A stretch of 64,000 bases of DNA from Lachnoclostridium sp. UBA7215 (GTDB lineage: Bacteria; Bacillota; Clostridia; Lachnospirales; Lachnospiraceae): contig DKUB01000098.1 of the NCBI GenBank assembly GCA_002490465.1, positions 10,657 to 74,656 of the forward strand. The letters run 5' to 3'. The position numbers and the translations under genes were made by a program. This document shows positions 53,311-61,637 of this stretch, one piece after another. Position 1 is the stretch's first letter, and the number at the start of each line of letters is the position of its first letter. The notes under the pieces were generated by a model. It was given only the letters and a program-made list of their open reading frames with translations, was not told the DNA's origin and searched no databases.

Positions 53311-54450
53311 TTAAGAACTAACCGCTGGCAAAAACACCCTTACTTCAAGCCCTCTGTCATGATTTTGCAAAATTACATATCCACCTGTTTTCTCTGCAAT
53401 ATATTTGACAATATAAAGGCCAAGTCCCGAACCCTGTTCGTTTCCACTGTTATTTCCCCGGTAGAACTTTTCAAAAATAAACGGCATATTTTCATCGGGG
53501 ATACCCCCACCGTAATCCCTGAAATGCAAAACAATATTATCATCCTCTTTTGTGAAAAATACTTCAATCTCTGTTTTCGCATATTTTCTTGCATTATTGA
53601 TAATGTTCTCACAAAGCTGTGTAAATCTGCTTTTATCGACGTTTACACAAGCGGTAAAGTCCGGTTTTGTGAAAATAACATCATCGCGTTCCGCTGAAAT
53701 CTCATTTATAATACTCTCTGTAAACGCACATATCTCTGTTTTCTCAGGAATCAGTTTCAGCTTGTCAAGGTCGGAAACAGAATGTAAAAACAAATCATTG
53801 GTAAGCCGTGATACTTCATCACATTTTTTCATAATAACACTTAAATATCTCTCTCGCTTTTCATAGGAGCTGTCCATATTGGCCGAAAGCCCCTCGGCGT
53901 ATGCCCTTATCGATGCTATGGGAGTTTTTATGTCGTGCGAAAGCGTTACGATAACCGTCTTGTTATTTTCAATCGCTTCCCTTTCACTCGCTCTCGACTT
54001 AGTAATCTCGTTTCTCATGCTGTCAAACGCCCATGTAAATTCACCAAAATAATTGGAGCGTTCATATCTCAACGGAACATCGAAATCCCCGGCAGAAATT
54101 TTTGCCGCGAAATCTTTCATCTTCTCAAACGGACGAAGTATCGAAACATAGATGTATCCAAATGCTGCCACAAAAAACAGAACACTAACACCGCATAAGA
54201 CAGGTATCGCATTTATACCGCTTTTTCGATTTTCATCACTGCGCATATTTTCCTGTAACCGATTGATTTTCTCATTTACGGTTTTATTATCTCCGTTCTC
54301 GTTCAACTTACTTATTTCATTTAAACTTACAATATACATGGATTTCTCATCTTCTTCATTGACACTTTTCGATGACAGATAGAATCCTCCCGACAGCAGA
54401 ATAATACTTAAAGAAAATAAAACCGTAATAACTATTAATTTACTTTTCAT
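53311..54450 (-). CDS. Sensor histidine kinase (HAMP-HisKA-HATPase)
   Basis: The 379-residue membrane kinase has two helices (about 5-25 and 80-105) around a short outside loop, a HAMP domain (RPFEKMKDFAAKISAGDFDV), the H box TLSHDIKTPIAS (phosphorylated His) and ATPase motifs NIINNARKYA, FRDYGGGIPDE and GSGLGLYIVKYI. It overlaps the regulator gene by 11 bases. The small outside loop suggests that the sensor reads the transporter or membrane rather than a large ligand. GGAGG precedes the ATG. Confidence 0.9.
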   Translation of the reverse strand: MKSKLIVITVLFSLSIILLSGGFYLSSKSVNEEDEKSMYIVSLNEISKLNENGDNKTVNEKINRLQENMRSDENRKSGINAIPVLCGVSVLFFVAAFGYIYVSILRPFEKMKDFAAKISAGDFDVPLRYERSNYFGEFTWAFDSMRNEITKSRASEREAIENNKTVIVTLSHDIKTPIASIRAYAEGLSANMDSSYEKRERYLSVIMKKCDEVSRLTNDLFLHSVSDLDKLKLIPEKTEICAFTESIINEISAERDDVIFTKPDFTACVNVDKSRFTQLCENIINNARKYAKTEIEVFFTKEDDNIVLHFRDYGGGIPDENMPFIFEKFYRGNNSGNEQGSGLGLYIVKYIAEKTGGYVILQNHDRGLEVRVFLPAVSS

Positions 54451-55132
54451 TCCCGACCTCCAGCATATAGCCAACCTTGAAAACTGTTTTTATGTACTTG
54501 GGCTTTGCGGGATTGTCTTCCAGTTTTTCTCTGAGCCAGCGGATATGCACAGTTAAGGTTGACGGCTCAACAAGCGAAAACGCCCCCCACACCTCCCTTA
54601 ACAGTTTTTCTTTTGTAAGCGCCATATTTTTATGCTCGCACAAAAAACTAAGCAGGTCAAATTCGCGAAGAGATAATGAGACAATCTGCCCGCCTTTGGT
54701 AACGGTTCGCGAGGTAATATTGACGCTGACATCGCCAAAAGCCACAATTTTTTCCTCTTCAGAAAAACCATACGCCCGGCGGATAAGGGCGTTTACTCTT
54801 GCTAATAGCTCTTTCATGGAATACGGCTTGGGAAGATAATCATCACCGCCTATGTCAAAACCGGTAATCCTGTCGTTTTCACTCGTCCTCGCACTTGCAA
54901 ATATAACGGGAACACTGGATACCTCTCTGAGCTCCTTACAGATTTCAAAGCCCGTGGTATCAGGAAGATTTATGTCAAGCAAAACAAGATGATATCTGTT
55001 CTCTGACAACATAGCAAACGCTGCTTCTGCATTTCCCGCATGGCTGACCTGATACCCGTAACTCTCCAGCATATCACAAATTATAAGTGAAAGATCCTCA
55101 TCATCATCAATAATTAAAATATGTTTATCCAT
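54440..55132 (-). CDS. OmpR/PhoB-family response regulator
   Basis: The 230-residue protein has a receiver domain with ILIIDDDEDLSLI and the phosphorylated Asp in LVLLDINLPDTTG, KPYSMKELLARV, then a winged-helix DNA-binding domain (LREFDLLSFLCEHKNMALTKEKLL, STLTVHIRWLREKLE). It should control the adjacent ABC transporter. It is the first gene of the regulator-kinase-ATPase-permease order. Confidence 0.92.
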   Translation of the reverse strand: MDKHILIIDDDEDLSLIICDMLESYGYQVSHAGNAEAAFAMLSENRYHLVLLDINLPDTTGFEICKELREVSSVPVIFASARTSENDRITGFDIGGDDYLPKPYSMKELLARVNALIRRAYGFSEEEKIVAFGDVSVNITSRTVTKGGQIVSLSLREFDLLSFLCEHKNMALTKEKLLREVWGAFSLVEPSTLTVHIRWLREKLEDNPAKPKYIKTVFKVGYMLEVGNEK

Positions 55133-55168
55133 TTTGGCTCCGTACCTCTTCTCCCTTTCCCGTCTGTA

Positions 55169-55875
55169 TTATGACATATCAAAATATAGTCTTCCATCCC
55201 TTTTATTGACATATGGCTGGCGCACTTTTATGTACTCGTATTCCGGATATTTAGATAGAAGGTTACGCAATATACACAAAATGACAGGATGTATCTGCTT
55301 GTCCTTTTCACTGTTCATAACATAGCTTCTGTTTATAAGCCTGTTACGTATTTCATCTTTGTACTTTTCTATCTCGGGATATGCAATATCAAAAGGCATT
55401 TCCGAAAGGCAGAGCCAATAATACCACTCCGAAAACCAAGAGCGTTTTTTATCTCCGAAATGGCGATTGTAATTCTCCATCCTGCTCACCATCCACTCCG
55501 TTTCCTCTTGCGCCACTGTCGCAAGAAACCGCAGTACGACAAGCGATGTATCAAAGCACTCGCCCACACCATCATCCCTGTAACCAAAACAGGTTGTTTT
55601 CAGCCGTTCCAATGTTTCAGAAACCATATTTTTTACTTCCACGTTTTCCGGTGCAAACAGATACAGCAGCCGAAGAATTTCAAGCTCATACATATTAGCA
55701 GAAAATATCTGTGTTTTGGGAGTTTGACCGAATATCGTTTTGAATTTTTTGCCTGTTCGGACGTACTCCTGTCGGAAAGAAACTGGCTTACTATTATATT
55801 TATCTGCCCATTATCTATTTTCCCGGTTTTTATCAGTTCATGGTTTGCTTGTATCATTAACTCGTATGATGTCAC
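55169..55875 (-). pseudogene. Uncharacterised protein gene, broken by a poly-A frameshift
   Basis: Two frames, 55633-55875 and 55169-55693, join into one product of about 235 residues if one base is added in the A6 run (minus strand, 55745-55750). The N-part (MTSYELMIQANHELIKTGKI) and the C-part (MYELEILRLLYLFAPENVEV onward) then read as one helical protein. The start is a GTG with GGAGGA upstream. No family is recognised. The gene may be inactive, or the run may vary (slippage, assembly error). Confidence 0.65.
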
Positions 55876-55930
55876 ACTACTTCCTCCGATAGCTTTAATA
55901 TCCCTTATTACAAATGGGAGGGGATTCTTA

Positions 55931-56041
55931 TTATCCTAATAAATCATCCAGAATCTTTTTTGCATTTTTCTTTGACAAATATTTAATCTTAACAATTGAA
56001 TTGTTTTTTCCCCTGATAGCGCGTTGTACACATAATGTCAA
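55931..56041 (-). pseudogene. Short coding-like remnant upstream of the frameshifted gene
   Basis: A 36-codon TTG-started frame ends in KIKYLSKKNAKKILDDLLG and resembles the C-terminal end of a larger protein; nothing upstream supports a complete gene, and a terminator hairpin lies just before it. It may be a gene fragment or a chance frame. Confidence 0.25.
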
Positions 56042-56043
56042 GC

Positions 56044-56081
56044 AAAAAAAGGAATAACAGAGAAAACTCTCCATTATTCCT
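56044..56081 (-). terminator. Terminator of the DUF4846-like gene
   Basis: Stem AGGAATAA/TTATTCCT with further GAGAG/CTCT pairing, then T7 on the minus strand, right after the gene ending at 56087. Confidence 0.88.
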
Positions 56082-56086
56082 GATTC

Positions 56087-57076
56087 CTAATATCCGGGAT
56101 GCCTCAAACTGCCCTTTTTAAACGTGTACTCCGGCGTCTCAAAAGGATAGGTCACTTCCTCTTCGTAATACCATGGATCATCTTCATGAAGCGGGTTCTT
56201 CAACAGGTGAAACTCCTGTGCGGGCATATAGCCCTGGGCCAGCAAAAACGCCTTTTTGCCCTCCAAATTTTCACTGATATCCACTACCATGACAACATGG
56301 CCCGGACTTCCGCTCTGGATAAAAATATCTCCAACCTGAAGTTTTTTCAGGGATGTCTTTTTGGACTCCTGATACAGGGATATCGTACTGGAATAAGCAA
56401 ATACCATACGGATGTATTTTTTAAAATTAGCATAGGATTCGTCATAGGCATTTCCTCCGCCTACCCAGACCGTACCACTGCTTCCCCCTGGCTGGATCCT
56501 GAAACCCTCGCGCCATTTGACATATTCGGCCTGAAAACCGTCTGCAAACTTAAAAGATATACGGTCATATTGTTCTGTCTTCCAGAAATATTCCGCGTAC
56601 ATCCGAATTACAGAATCCGCGCACTGCTGTAAATCTTCATTTTCTATCGGCAGCTTGAACACCGCCGCATGGGCATCCTGATTCTGCTTTTTATCCCCAT
56701 TATATAAACGGACCTTACTGCCTTCTTTTTTTAATGGATAACTGCGTACAAAAGCTGTAAAACTGTCTTCTCCTGACTCTGTTCTCTGATAGCCCTCCGG
56801 CGCTTCAAACCTGGTCTCAATCGTTTTTCCTGCCTTCTTTTGAGGGCTGGGACTCTGTACATCTGAGCCAGTGACAGGACTCGATGCCGCAGATTCCGGC
56901 GTGTCATTTGCCGCTATGCTCTCCCCTGTAGCATTGACCGCTGCCTGTGTACTGTTTCCGCCATTCCCCCAGACAAGGGGAGACCATACTTTAAAAAGGA
57001 GGAGAAAAACTGCCAGACCAAGTATCCCGGCAATGATAATCGCATCCTTTTCTGACATTCTACGTTTCATTATCAT
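56087..57076 (-). CDS. DUF4846-like membrane-anchored protein
   Basis: The 329-residue product has an N-terminal membrane helix (about 12-32), a Ser/Thr-rich linker (35-85) and a folded outside domain (95-329) with CADSVIRMYAEYFW, GGNAYDESYANFKKYIRMVF and GDIFIQSGSPGHVVMVVD, the last like an NlpC/P60-type His strand. It fits DUF4846 by pattern; function unknown. It follows the 250-residue gene by 17 bases and shares its promoter. Confidence 0.7.
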   Translation of the reverse strand: MIMKRRMSEKDAIIIAGILGLAVFLLLFKVWSPLVWGNGGNSTQAAVNATGESIAANDTPESAASSPVTGSDVQSPSPQKKAGKTIETRFEAPEGYQRTESGEDSFTAFVRSYPLKKEGSKVRLYNGDKKQNQDAHAAVFKLPIENEDLQQCADSVIRMYAEYFWKTEQYDRISFKFADGFQAEYVKWREGFRIQPGGSSGTVWVGGGNAYDESYANFKKYIRMVFAYSSTISLYQESKKTSLKKLQVGDIFIQSGSPGHVVMVVDISENLEGKKAFLLAQGYMPAQEFHLLKNPLHEDDPWYYEEEVTYPFETPEYTFKKGSLRHPGY

Positions 57077-57093
57077 CCCACTTTCACAAACTT

Positions 57094-57846
57094 TTAGCTC
57101 CAGAAATCAAAGCTCTGTCCCACCATCTTTTCAGCATCCGTCTGTACGGTATCACTCATCGCCATAAATAAATAATCATTCACTTTGCGCGCCAGCTCTT
57201 CCACCGTGTTTGCTGTTATCGTAACGGTATCTTCTGCATCATCAAAATATTCCGTTCGCTTATCTTTCGCGGCATCCTTGTCCTTACGTTTTTCTGCAGC
57301 TTTTTTGTCCTCTTTTCTCTGCTCTGCCTTTTTTGCTGCATTTTTCTCAAGGCGCGCTTTCTGCGCTCTTGAATTATTCTCTAAAGAAGCAAACAATGTC
57401 GCTGTTCCATTGTCATTCACCTGCATTCCTACAGATTTAACACCGACACCGGAACTTGCCAGTTTTTTGGACATCTGTGCCAACTGGCCGGAAGCCCTCT
57501 GGATAATCCCCTCGTACTTTTTGCGGTATTCCTCATCCTCAGCCATTCTCTCAATCTTTTCCTCATCAATCAAAACTACGGTCTGGCTGGAACTCATGCT
57601 GGCATATTTGCTGGCGTTTGCCTGTACTGCGTCCTTCATGTCTGAACTTACCAAAATAAAATCCATTCCGGAATATTTTCTCTTCAATTCATCATAATAT
57701 TTCTGCGCCTTTTCACTCAATTTCGGCTGTCCGATTTTCTTTCCGCGTACATTGGACTTTTTCTCTATCTGTTTGTTTTCTGTTGTCTGTGTTCCATAAG
57801 CGGCTGCCACCGATGACTGGCCCGCAAGTTCTGAAGTCATACTCAT
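57094..57846 (-). CDS. Helical charged protein (DUF6033-like), behind a sigma-28 promoter
   Basis: The 250-residue product starts MSMTSELAGQSSVAAAYGTQ, has a core with GMDFILVSSDMKDAVQANAS and LIDEEKIERMAEDEEYRKKYE and a long Lys/Glu/Arg-rich coil (about 165-215), ending QTDAEKMVGQSFDFWS. It resembles the DUF6033 family of Clostridia; its role is unknown. The start has AAGGAGG upstream. The promoter (57915-57941) matches the flagellar sigma-28 consensus, so a link to motility or envelope change in flagellated cells is proposed. Confidence 0.65.
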   Translation of the reverse strand: MSMTSELAGQSSVAAAYGTQTTENKQIEKKSNVRGKKIGQPKLSEKAQKYYDELKRKYSGMDFILVSSDMKDAVQANASKYASMSSSQTVVLIDEEKIERMAEDEEYRKKYEGIIQRASGQLAQMSKKLASSGVGVKSVGMQVNDNGTATLFASLENNSRAQKARLEKNAAKKAEQRKEDKKAAEKRKDKDAAKDKRTEYFDDAEDTVTITANTVEELARKVNDYLFMAMSDTVQTDAEKMVGQSFDFWS

Positions 57847-57876
57847 ATTATCATCCTCCTTGAATTAAATATTGTA

Positions 57877-57896
57877 TTCCAAATTCCGTTTTGGAA
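57877..57896 (-). promoter_or_regulatory. Inverted repeat near the 250-residue gene promoter
   Basis: Arms TTCCAAA (57877-57883) and TTTGGAA (57890-57896) lie about 20-35 bases downstream of the sigma-28-like box and could be an operator. Confidence 0.35.
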
Positions 57897-57914
57897 AAAT
57901 TAGTTACAATATGT

Positions 57915-57941
57915 ATATCGGTTAAAAAATGCATTGTTTTA
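57915..57941 (-). promoter_or_regulatory. Sigma-28 (FliA/SigD) promoter
   Basis: On the minus strand TAAA (57938-57941), a 15-base spacer and ACCGATAT (57915-57922). The SigD consensus is TAAA-N15-GCCGATAT, so only one base differs. It faces the 250-residue gene. The flgM gene in this window shows that the cell has a sigma-28 system. Confidence 0.72.
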
Positions 57942-57948
57942 ATTTCGT

Positions 57949-60378
57949 TCACGGTTTGTTAAAGTCACGGCAGATTTGTTTGCACAAATTTTCATACCCC
58001 GGTTTATCTGCCTGCCATATTTTCTTAAAACCAAGCTCCCGTAATCTGTCCGTACAGGAGGGGCCTATACTGTATACACCATTTTTCTGCCATGTATCCG
58101 GGATAAGGGAAATTCGTTTTATGAGACGGGACGCCGCTGAAGCACAGGTAAATACTGCAGTATCATAGTTCTCCGCACATATTTTCTCACCGGAAACTTC
58201 CCGATTTGCATATACGGTTTTGCTCTCCCAGTAAATATTTTTTGATAGAGAGTCCACTTCTGCTTCCGTATGCGCTGTCTCTGTCCCTTTTATATACCAG
58301 ACAAGAGAACCAGCGCTTAAGTCAGCGGACAATTCCGAAAAAAGCGTGGCAGCATTTGCTACTGAGGGAATAAAATCTGCACGAAGTCCAGATTCCCGCA
58401 AAACATCTGACGTCTTTTCACCGACACAGGCAATCTGCACGCCGGATAGATCCCTCAAATCAAGCCCTGATGCCATCAATTGTTTTATAAATCCACGCAC
58501 CCCATGCCTGCTTGTAAAAACAAGCCAGTCCGGACGGATGACTTCTTCTCTTGTATAGATATGATTCTCATACACAATTTCACCCACAGGAACGCCTTCC
58601 ACATAAAATCCTCTTTGATCCAGCATTTGTTCCAGAGCATTTTCCCCACTGTCCGTTACAGGCAATAAAATCCTGCATTTCCTTTCTGTTGATTGTGAAA
58701 AAGAAGTTTCTCCTTCCCAGACCGGCAAATATTTTCGCAGACCTACAACATCCCCTACAACAATAACGGCAGGACTTTTCAAATTCTCTCTGCCCGCACG
58801 TGCTGCAAGATTCAACAATGTTCCCTCACAGATACGCTGTTCCCGCGTTGATGCCATAGAAACAACAGCCGCTTTTGTTTCTCCGGGCATCCCTGCCCGC
58901 AGCAGTCCGCTTACAATCTCATTCAGGTGAGAAAGACCCATAAGAAAAATACATGTCTCTTTTCCTTTTGCCATAGAATCAAAATCAATAGATGCAAGAC
59001 TGTTTTCTCTTCCGTGAGCTGTTACCACACGGAATCCTCCCGCAACCCCACGGTGCGTAACAGGAATTCCCGCACACGCCGGAGCTGCCGCCGCAGAAGT
59101 AACTCCCGGCACAATGCAGCAGGGAATGCCGGCATCCTTCAGTGCAAGCGCCTCTTCTCCGCCTCTGCCGAATACGAAAGGGTCACCGCCCTTTAATCTC
59201 ACGACACAGGAATGCTGTCCCGCTTTGTGAATTAACAATTTCTGAATTTTATCCTGTTCCATTATATGGGACCTGTTGCTTTTTCCTACACAGATACATT
59301 CGCATTCTACACTTGTACAACTGAGTAAATCTGTTGATACCAGACGGTCATAAATCACACAGTCCGCCTGTTTTAAAACCTGCATCCCCCTCACAGTAAT
59401 CAGGGACGGGTCTCCCGGTCCGGCCCCTACAAGATACACCATTCCTTTTTTCCTGTCCTTTTGCAGCGATAATTGCGCTGTCATTTGCGGTTGCAATTGA
59501 CGCGTCAAAAATATTTGACGTATGGCAATCTCAGCCAATTCTTCCGCCCACTCTCCCTGAACATCTGCAAAAGAAAGGCTGCTTCCATCAGCATTTCCCG
59601 TCATGGCGCGCAGGCGGTATCCTCCCTTGATACGCTCACATACGGCGGCGGTCGGCAGATGGCAGTCGCCTCCGCACAGACGAAGGAACTCTCTTTCTGC
59701 CTTTGCTGTCCTATCACTTTCCTCATCCCACAGAGGGAGCAATAATCGTTTTATCTCTTCTGAACCCTCACAGATTTCCAATCCGAGAACTCCCTGGGCC
59801 GGTGATGGCAGCATCTGCTCATAGGACAGGTACTGCGTTATTTTATCTCCCTGTCCTAAACGGTGTAATCCTGCCGCCGCCAGAACAATTCCATCCAGTT
59901 TTTCAGAAAAGAGCTTACGGATTCTGGTGTCCACGTTTCCACGAATCCCCACTATTTTCAAATCCGGCCGCATCCGCAGAAGCTGAGCCTTCCTGCGAAT
60001 GCTTCCCGTACCAATCACCGCTCCTTCCGGAAGCTCTTCAAAAGACGCCGCCGTCCTGAGAATCAAAGCATCCCTGGAATCCTCGCGCTCCATGCACGGG
60101 GCAAACATAAGCCCCGGCTCCGGCACGACGGGCATATCCTTCATACTGTGTACGGCAATGTGGATTTTCCCTGCCAGGAGAGCCTGCTCAATTTCCTGAA
60201 CAAATATGCCCTTTCCGCCAATCTCCTGCAGCGGCTTATCCAGAATGCGGTCACCCTTTGTAGATATTGTTTGAATCGTAAACTCGTCTTCCGGCCAGGC
60301 ATCCTGCAGTTTCTCCCTTACATACTCCGCCTGCGCAATGGCAAGTTTTGACCCCCGTGTGCCAATGATATAGTGCAT
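57949..60378 (-). CDS. hemC/cobA/hemD: Triple fusion: HemC-CobA-HemD (uroporphyrinogen III and precorrin-2 synthesis)
   Basis: An 809-residue fusion. Residues 1-300 are porphobilinogen deaminase (GTRGSKLAIAQ, HSMKDMP, GTGSIRRKAQL); the dipyrromethane Cys is C239 in a changed motif GGDCHLP where most have GGCQVP. About 313-550 is uroporphyrinogen-III C-methyltransferase (VYLVGAGPGDPSLIT, RLKGGDPFVFGRGGEEA, PGVTSAAA). About 565-809 is uroporphyrinogen-III synthase (LVFTSRHGVRGFI, DTAVFTCASAAS). One chain thus takes porphobilinogen to precorrin-2. It follows hemA by 8 bases. Confidence 0.92.
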   Translation of the reverse strand: MHYIIGTRGSKLAIAQAEYVREKLQDAWPEDEFTIQTISTKGDRILDKPLQEIGGKGIFVQEIEQALLAGKIHIAVHSMKDMPVVPEPGLMFAPCMEREDSRDALILRTAASFEELPEGAVIGTGSIRRKAQLLRMRPDLKIVGIRGNVDTRIRKLFSEKLDGIVLAAAGLHRLGQGDKITQYLSYEQMLPSPAQGVLGLEICEGSEEIKRLLLPLWDEESDRTAKAEREFLRLCGGDCHLPTAAVCERIKGGYRLRAMTGNADGSSLSFADVQGEWAEELAEIAIRQIFLTRQLQPQMTAQLSLQKDRKKGMVYLVGAGPGDPSLITVRGMQVLKQADCVIYDRLVSTDLLSCTSVECECICVGKSNRSHIMEQDKIQKLLIHKAGQHSCVVRLKGGDPFVFGRGGEEALALKDAGIPCCIVPGVTSAAAAPACAGIPVTHRGVAGGFRVVTAHGRENSLASIDFDSMAKGKETCIFLMGLSHLNEIVSGLLRAGMPGETKAAVVSMASTREQRICEGTLLNLAARAGRENLKSPAVIVVGDVVGLRKYLPVWEGETSFSQSTERKCRILLPVTDSGENALEQMLDQRGFYVEGVPVGEIVYENHIYTREEVIRPDWLVFTSRHGVRGFIKQLMASGLDLRDLSGVQIACVGEKTSDVLRESGLRADFIPSVANAATLFSELSADLSAGSLVWYIKGTETAHTEAEVDSLSKNIYWESKTVYANREVSGEKICAENYDTAVFTCASAASRLIKRISLIPDTWQKNGVYSIGPSCTDRLRELGFKKIWQADKPGYENLCKQICRDFNKP

Positions 60379-60386
60379 ATGCCCCC

Positions 60387-61616
60387 CTACCTTTCAATCC
60401 GGAACAGGGATTCCACCATCTTTTTGTACTCATCCTGTTCCTCCACTGTAGATATCTGTTTTAACTCCTGAATAGGCTCCCGCAAAAGCCGCTGCAAAGA
60501 AGCATTCAGCACCTTCTTCAATAATTTCTTCTCCCTGTTCTCTAACACCAGTTTCCGGTCCAAATACGCAAAACTGTCCTCTACAATTCCATGGCATCTG
60601 TCCTGTAAAGACTCAATCGTATCATCCATCCGGCTCACCCTGAGCCATTCCTCTGATGACAGTACCGCTTTTTCTATTACCGGACTGCTCATTTCTGCCA
60701 GTCTCTCCCTTTCTTTTAAATTTCTGTCACAGATTTCCTGCAAGGTATCTAAGTTGATAATCTGAACTCCCGGACATTCAGACAGCCGCTCATCTACATC
60801 ACGCGGAGCTGCCAAATCGAGGATTATTGTTCCCGAAAGATTTCCTGCTTCCTCTTTTTTTATTACTAAATGGGGAGAGGCTGTAGCGGATATGACAATC
60901 TGGCATTTATGCAAAAGATCATATCGCTCACTGTAATCCCTGATTTCAAGACTGGAAAAGGAGAGCTTTAACTGCTTTGCATGGCTCCGGTCACGGCTGC
61001 ACACAAAAATCTTTTCCGGCCCGCACTCACAGATGTGCGCAAGGGCAAGAGAGGCCGTTCGTCCGCTGCCAATCACCAATACCTGTGCCCCTTCAATGGA
61101 ACAGCGCTTTTTCAGCTCCTGTATTCCAACATAGCTGACTGAGAGAGGTTTCTGACTTACGCCGAACTCCGTCTTGATTTCCTTTGCACACGTAATGGCA
61201 TCCCTGACAATTTTATTCAGCTCTTTCCCGGCGTAACCCATTGTGCGGGAAAAATCAAGAGCATCCACCACCTGCCCCAAGATCTGGTCCTCCCCGAGAA
61301 CCTGTGACTCCAGTCCTGCAGCAACCCGGAACAGATATTCCATCGCAGGACGCCCCTGCTCTGCACGCATATATGGCGTCAAATCCATTTGTGGAAAACA
61401 TGCCAAAAAACAGGAGGCCGCCGTGACAGCCTCATCTTCAGAACAAAAGAAAAAAATTTCACTCCGGTTGCACGTAGCAAGAATCATACACTGTCCGATA
61501 CCATTTTTCTTCATTTCCTGAAACAAAAATATTTTTTTCGAGTCAGTAAATGAAGCCTGTTCCCTCACCGCAAGAGGCGCTTCCCTGTACCGGATGCCAA
61601 CATACCCAAATACCAT
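60387..61616 (-). CDS. hemA: Glutamyl-tRNA reductase
   Basis: HemA reduces Glu-tRNA to glutamate-1-semialdehyde, the first step of the C5 pathway. The 409-residue product has the N-terminal catalytic domain with Cys49 (ATCNRSEIF), GEDQILGQV, an NADPH Rossmann segment (VLVIGSGRTASLAL, VISATASPH) and LAAPRDVDERL, and a C-terminal helical domain. It lies between hemL (21 bases) and the fusion gene in one operon. Confidence 0.93.
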   Translation of the reverse strand: MVFGYVGIRYREAPLAVREQASFTDSKKIFLFQEMKKNGIGQCMILATCNRSEIFFFCSEDEAVTAASCFLACFPQMDLTPYMRAEQGRPAMEYLFRVAAGLESQVLGEDQILGQVVDALDFSRTMGYAGKELNKIVRDAITCAKEIKTEFGVSQKPLSVSYVGIQELKKRCSIEGAQVLVIGSGRTASLALAHICECGPEKIFVCSRDRSHAKQLKLSFSSLEIRDYSERYDLLHKCQIVISATASPHLVIKKEEAGNLSGTIILDLAAPRDVDERLSECPGVQIINLDTLQEICDRNLKERERLAEMSSPVIEKAVLSSEEWLRVSRMDDTIESLQDRCHGIVEDSFAYLDRKLVLENREKKLLKKVLNASLQRLLREPIQELKQISTVEEQDEYKKMVESLFRIER

Positions 61617-61637
61617 TACCCTCTTTATTTCCCCTTT

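Noticed and set aside
55289..55939. 216-codon frame on the plus strand over the frameshifted gene
   Set aside because: It has no start signal and is a shadow; the minus-strand reading joins naturally after one base correction.
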